A stretch of 15,929 bases of DNA from an uncultured Bacilli bacterium (lineage in GTDB: Bacteria > Bacillota_I > Bacilli_A > RF39 > UBA660). The translations under genes and the position numbers were made by a program. Of this stretch, positions 12,921 through 15,929 are shown one piece after another. Below the pieces are notes generated by a model that was given only the letters and a program-made list of their open reading frames with translations, searched no databases and was not told the origin of the DNA. The stretch covers positions 1 to 15,929 of the forward strand of contig CALVVW010000039.1 of NCBI GenBank assembly GCA_944364005.1, given 5' to 3'. Position 1 is the first letter of the stretch, and the number at the start of each line of letters is the position of its first letter.

Positions 12921-13397
12921 TTATCCTTCTTTCTTTAATTCTTTTACTTCACTTTTTTGTAATGGCTCGTAACATTTACTAAAATAAATAATTTCATTTT
13001 CTAAAAAGTTATATTTTTTTCTTTGCCAATTATCATCACTTAATGTCCATAATTTTTCTATTAATCCTTTGTTTTTCTGTGTACATATCGCCTTTATCAT
13101 TTCATAGTCTTCTGATACTTCCTCCATTGGTAACGTGTCAATATTACCTTTATTTTCGCCTAGTGGATTTTCAATAGGTTGTAAATTCCATTGATTTCTG
13201 GTATAAGCAATCTCACAGTTATATTTTATTGTTCCATCTGGCATATAGTTTGTCTTATCTGCTATTACATAGCAAACAACAGGTATATAGCACTCAATTT
13301 CTGTATTATATTCTGCGATTGGTGAATCTGATTTAGATTTACCTGATTGAATTTTTAACTTTGGCATGCAAGCATAGCGTTTTTGATTTTTTATCAT
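12921..13397 (-). CDS. Hypothetical protein, 158 aa
   Basis: Not recognised. Soluble, no membrane segment, with six cysteines spread along it (10, 36, 42, 61, 105, 142) but no CxxC zinc knuckle. The middle part (about 30-75) is strand-rich (I-E-C-Y-I-P-V-V-C-Y-V-I-A-D-K, then I-K-Y-N-C-E-I-A-Y-T); the C-terminal part is helical with aromatic residues (L-W-T-L-S-D-D-N-W). The start at 13397 is supported by AAGGGGGAA and a close promoter. It leads an operon with the phasin-like and UbiB-family genes, two bases separating its stop from the next start. Confidence 0.75.
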   Translation of the reverse strand: MIKNQKRYACMPKLKIQSGKSKSDSPIAEYNTEIECYIPVVCYVIADKTNYMPDGTIKYNCEIAYTRNQWNLQPIENPLGENKGNIDTLPMEEVSEDYEMIKAICTQKNKGLIEKLWTLSDDNWQRKKYNFLENEIIYFSKCYEPLQKSEVKELKKEG

Positions 13398-13417
13398 TTC
13401 TTTTCCCCCTTATGTTA

Positions 13418-13445
13418 ATTATAACAGAATTAAGAGAGAAAACAA
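13418..13445 (-). promoter_or_regulatory. Promoter of the 158-aa / phasin-like / UbiB-family operon
   Basis: Minus strand: extended consensus -10 TG-T-TATAAT (hexamer 13418-13423), with TTGTTT at the -35 position (13440-13445), 16 bases away. It lies between the phosphoketolase terminator and the start at 13397. Confidence 0.8.
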
Positions 13446-13449
13446 TTCT

Positions 13450-13485
13450 TTTTTAAAATAATAACACCTATGTTTAGGTGTTATT
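13450..13485 (-). terminator. Intrinsic terminator of the phosphoketolase gene
   Basis: Minus strand: 11-base perfect stem AATAACACCTA / TAGGTGTTATT (13475-13485 with 13460-13470), loop AACA, followed by ATTATTTT, a moderate T-tract. It lies four bases after the stop codon. Confidence 0.82.
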
Positions 13486-13488
13486 CAG

Positions 13489-15831
13489 TTATTTGTTTTG
13501 CCATCTCCAGTTTTTAATATATGGCAAATCTTCTCCGTTTTGTTTAATGTATGTTTTATGTTGTTTTAACATATCCAAACACCAGTTAATTAGTACTTTT
13601 GATGTTTTTTGATATCTTGGAATGTGTAGTAGTGCATCCATTACCAGATGGAATCTGTCTATTTCATTTTGAACTCTAATATCGAATGTTGTAGTGATGG
13701 TTCCTTCTTCTAGGTAGCCATGAATATGCATATTTTTGTTTGTTCTATAATATGTTAGTTGCTCTATTAGAGATGGATAACCATGGAAGTTAAAGATTAC
13801 TGGAGTGTCTTTCGTAAATAATTTATCATATTCTTCTTCAGTTAAGCCATGGGGATGTTTTAGTCTTGGGGCTAGTGTCATTAAATCTACTACATTAATT
13901 ACTCTTATTTTTATATCTTTCACGCAGGTTTTTAATATATCTACTGCTGCTAGGGTCTCCAGGGTTGGTGTTTCTCCACAGCAAGCCATGATTACATCTG
14001 GTTTTCCTCCGTCATTACTAGCAAAATCCCAGATACCGATTCCTTTGGCACAATGTTTTTTAGCTTGTTCTTTAGTTAACCATTGTGGACGTGGATGTTT
14101 GCTGGCAATAATAGTATTTATTTGATTTTTTGTTTTGATACAGTGATCCATACAAGCTAATAAGCAATTGGTATCTGGTGGTAGATAGATTCTTATAATA
14201 TCACTTTTTTTCGTTACTAAGTGATTTAGAAAACCTGGATCTTGATGAGTGTATCCATTATGGTCTTGTTGGAAGACATGAGATGTTAATAAAATATTTA
14301 GAGAAGCGATTGGTGCTCTCCACATGATTCCTCTTGTTACCTTTAACCATTTAGCATGTTGCGTAATCATGGAATCAACTATTCTTATAAAAGCTTCATA
14401 ACTATGAATCATTCCAAATCTTCCAGTTAGTAGGTATCCTTCTAGCATTCCTTCACAAAGGTGTTCTGATAGATAAGAGTCCATGACTCTTCCTTCTGGG
14501 GATAGAAATTCATCTGTTTTATAGATAGTACCATTCCATGTTCTATTTTCTTTTTCAAAAATATGATTTAGTCTATTGGATAATGCTTCGTCGGGCCCAA
14601 AAATTCTAAAGTTTTTGTGGTCTTTATTTAATACAAATAAATCTCTAATATAGTTTCCTAATTCTATCATATCTTGTTTGTCGACGCTTCCTGGTGATGG
14701 TACTTGTACTGCATAATTTTCCCAATTTGGGGTAATAATTTCTTTTAATAATACTCCACCATTTGCAAACTCACTTTTTCCCATACATTTTGATGGTGTT
14801 GGTGCTAAATCCCTAATTTCTTTTTTTACTCTTCCTTTGTCATCAAACAATTCTTCAGGATGATAACTTTTTAACCATTTTTCTAATAATGGAAGGTTCA
14901 TTGGATTATCCCTAGTAATTGTTATCGGAACTTGATGAGCTCTAAAACTACCTTCTATTTGTTTTTCTTCTATTTCTTTTGGGCCAGTCCAGCCTTTAGG
15001 TGTTGTTAAGACAATCATTGGCCATTCATGGTCTACAGTTGCTCTTCCCTTTAAACCATTAATTTCTTTTACTATTTTGTCTAGAGTTTTTGCCATTTCT
15101 TCATGGGCTTTTTGTGTATCTGTAGCAGTAACAAAGTACGGTTTCCATCCATGTCCATAAAAGAAATCTTCTAATTCTTCTTCTGTCATTCGACCAAAAA
15201 TAGTTGGATTTGAAATTTTATAACCATTTCTATGAAGAATTGGTAATACGTAACCATCTGTTTCTAGATTCAAAAATTTATTAATATTCCATGATGTCGC
15301 TAGTGGTCCTGTTTCTGCTTCACCATCTCCAATAACACAGGCAGCAATTAATCCTTTATTATCTAATACAGCACCTGCAGCATGAGCTAGGCTATACCCT
15401 AATTCTCCACCTTCATGAATAGATCCTGGAGTTTCTGGAGCAACATGTGAAGATACTCCACCAGGAAAACTAAATTGTTTAAATAATCTTTTTAAACCTA
15501 ATTCATCTTCAGTAATATTTGGGTAAAATTTTGTGTAAGTTCCATCCACATAGTTATTAGCAATCATTGCTTCTCCACCATGTCCCGGTCCTGATATATA
15601 AATCATTTTCAAGTTGTATTTTTTTATTATTCTATTTAAATGCATATAAATAAAATTTTGTCCAGGTGCAGTTCCCCAATGACCTACTACGTTTGGTTTT
15701 ACATCACTATTTGCTAGTGGTTTTTTTAATAGTGGATTATCTAATAAATATAGTTGTCCTACTGATAGATAATTTAATACACGGAAATATTCGTCCATTA
15801 ATTTTAATTCTTTTTTTGTAAGTGTTGCCAT
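13489..15831 (-). CDS. xfp: Phosphoketolase (xylulose-5-phosphate / fructose-6-phosphate), Xfp
   Basis: A TPP enzyme that splits xylulose-5-phosphate (and often fructose-6-phosphate) with phosphate into acetyl phosphate plus glyceraldehyde-3-phosphate or erythrose-4-phosphate; key step of heterofermentative or bifid-type sugar use, cytoplasmic. 780 residues, within the usual 780-830. Landmarks: G50-H-W-G-T-A-P-G-Q-N; G81-P-G-H-G-G86; S137-I-H-E-G-G-E-L-G; TPP/Mg motif G168-D-G-E-A-E-T-G-P-L-A-T-S; E479 in M-I-H-S-Y-E-A-F; Q521-Q-D-H-N-G-Y-T-H-Q-D-P-G; and S577-K-H-P-R-P-Q-W. All look intact. The start at 15831 has AGGAGAG before it and a M-A-T-L-T N-terminus; the protein ends with the family-like W-R-W-Q. 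It stands alone between its own promoter and terminator. No acetate kinase or transketolase gene is near. Single versus dual substrate use cannot be told from motifs alone. Confidence 0.97.
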   Translation of the reverse strand: MATLTKKELKLMDEYFRVLNYLSVGQLYLLDNPLLKKPLANSDVKPNVVGHWGTAPGQNFIYMHLNRIIKKYNLKMIYISGPGHGGEAMIANNYVDGTYTKFYPNITEDELGLKRLFKQFSFPGGVSSHVAPETPGSIHEGGELGYSLAHAAGAVLDNKGLIAACVIGDGEAETGPLATSWNINKFLNLETDGYVLPILHRNGYKISNPTIFGRMTEEELEDFFYGHGWKPYFVTATDTQKAHEEMAKTLDKIVKEINGLKGRATVDHEWPMIVLTTPKGWTGPKEIEEKQIEGSFRAHQVPITITRDNPMNLPLLEKWLKSYHPEELFDDKGRVKKEIRDLAPTPSKCMGKSEFANGGVLLKEIITPNWENYAVQVPSPGSVDKQDMIELGNYIRDLFVLNKDHKNFRIFGPDEALSNRLNHIFEKENRTWNGTIYKTDEFLSPEGRVMDSYLSEHLCEGMLEGYLLTGRFGMIHSYEAFIRIVDSMITQHAKWLKVTRGIMWRAPIASLNILLTSHVFQQDHNGYTHQDPGFLNHLVTKKSDIIRIYLPPDTNCLLACMDHCIKTKNQINTIIASKHPRPQWLTKEQAKKHCAKGIGIWDFASNDGGKPDVIMACCGETPTLETLAAVDILKTCVKDIKIRVINVVDLMTLAPRLKHPHGLTEEEYDKLFTKDTPVIFNFHGYPSLIEQLTYYRTNKNMHIHGYLEEGTITTTFDIRVQNEIDRFHLVMDALLHIPRYQKTSKVLINWCLDMLKQHKTYIKQNGEDLPYIKNWRWQNK

Positions 15832-15852
15832 ATTATCTCTCCTATCTTAATC

Positions 15853-15881
15853 ATTATATATCAAAACAATGTATTTTTAAA
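15853..15881 (-). promoter_or_regulatory. Promoter of the phosphoketolase gene
   Basis: Minus strand: -10 TATAAT (15853-15858), 17-base spacer, -35 TTTAAA (15876-15881, four of six). I see no cre (CcpA) site between it and the start codon. Confidence 0.68.
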
Positions 15882-15884
15882 GAC

Positions 15885-15914
15885 TAAAATAAAAAAGGTA
15901 TTTCTACCTTTTTT
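15885..15914. terminator. Bidirectional terminator at the right edge
   Basis: Ten-base stem AAAAAAGGTA / TACCTTTTTT (15891-15900 with 15905-15914) and four-base loop, flanked by A and T runs so it works on either strand. It most likely ends the gene to the right of the window, whose coding part cannot be identified from the 15 bases left. Confidence 0.78.
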
Positions 15915-15929
15915 ACTTGTTATTATGAT

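Noticed and set aside
11356..14125. Several plus-strand open frames of 88-106 codons opposite the UbiB-family, phasin-like, 158-aa and phosphoketolase genes
   Set aside because: They mirror strongly supported minus-strand genes, have odd composition and lack start signals.
1..15929. Possible alternative genetic code (TGA as Trp), suggested by the lack of TGA stops in 18 complete genes
   Set aside because: Tryptophan codons I checked are TGG, and all proteins reach normal length with no in-frame TGA. With such AT-rich DNA and few genes, absence of TGA stops can be chance.
15915..15929. End of a gene at the right edge
   Set aside because: Too little sequence is left to tell frame or product, although the terminator implies that a gene ends there.

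Overview
The window is about 15.9 kb of very AT-rich DNA in which all 19 recognisable genes lie on the minus strand. Genes are short, tightly packed and often overlap by a few bases. Ribosome binding sites are of the AGGAGG type, promoters are sigma-A-like (several with an extended TG-N -10), and terminators are classic hairpins with T-tracts. One site is a near-perfect CIRCE (HrcA operator). These traits point to a low-GC Firmicute or a relative of the Mollicutes. An uncultured gut Bacilli lineage is my guess, because the window has a phosphoketolase, a (p)ppGpp synthetase of the RelQ type and a Sec-exported thioester-domain/SpaA-like surface protein. The standard genetic code fits: tryptophans I checked are TGG, and stops are 14 TAA, 4 TAG and no TGA.

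Layout, in the direction of transcription (high to low coordinates): (1) a bidirectional terminator closes a gene outside the window, then the phosphoketolase gene stands alone with its own promoter and terminator. (2) Three genes follow as an operon: an unknown 158-aa protein, a small phasin-like helical protein, and an ABC1/ADCK/UbiB-family kinase-like membrane protein, ending in a strong terminator. (3) A single Hsp20 gene has a CIRCE element that covers its -35 box. (4) Next come an anchored extracytoplasmic protein and a 90-aa helical protein. After them a RelQ-like (p)ppGpp synthetase has its own strong promoter placed just before a terminator-like hairpin, followed by a 67-aa protein and a terminator. 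(5) An unknown 212-aa protein, a cysteine desulfurase and a membrane-anchored thioredoxin-like protein appear to form an operon. (6) A DUF1292 protein, a coiled-coil/TPR-tail protein and a tail-anchored protein form another operon with terminator. (7) The last operon encodes a membrane-tethered HExxH metallopeptidase, a Nudix hydrolase, UDP-glucose 4-epimerase and a large surface protein that runs off the left edge.

Housekeeping and stress functions (Xfp central carbon flux, Hsp20, RelQ, cysteine desulfurase) are mixed with envelope functions (epimerase for surface sugars, surface adhesin-like protein, extracellular peptidase, extracytoplasmic thioredoxin fold). I see no RNA genes, insertion sequences, CRISPR arrays or prophage. 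No gene-free stretch exceeds about 150 bases. The points most worth a second look are the relQ leader hairpin, the CIRCE-controlled hsp20, the thioredoxin/CcdA-like protein that has lost its membrane cysteine, and the divergent thioester-domain protein.
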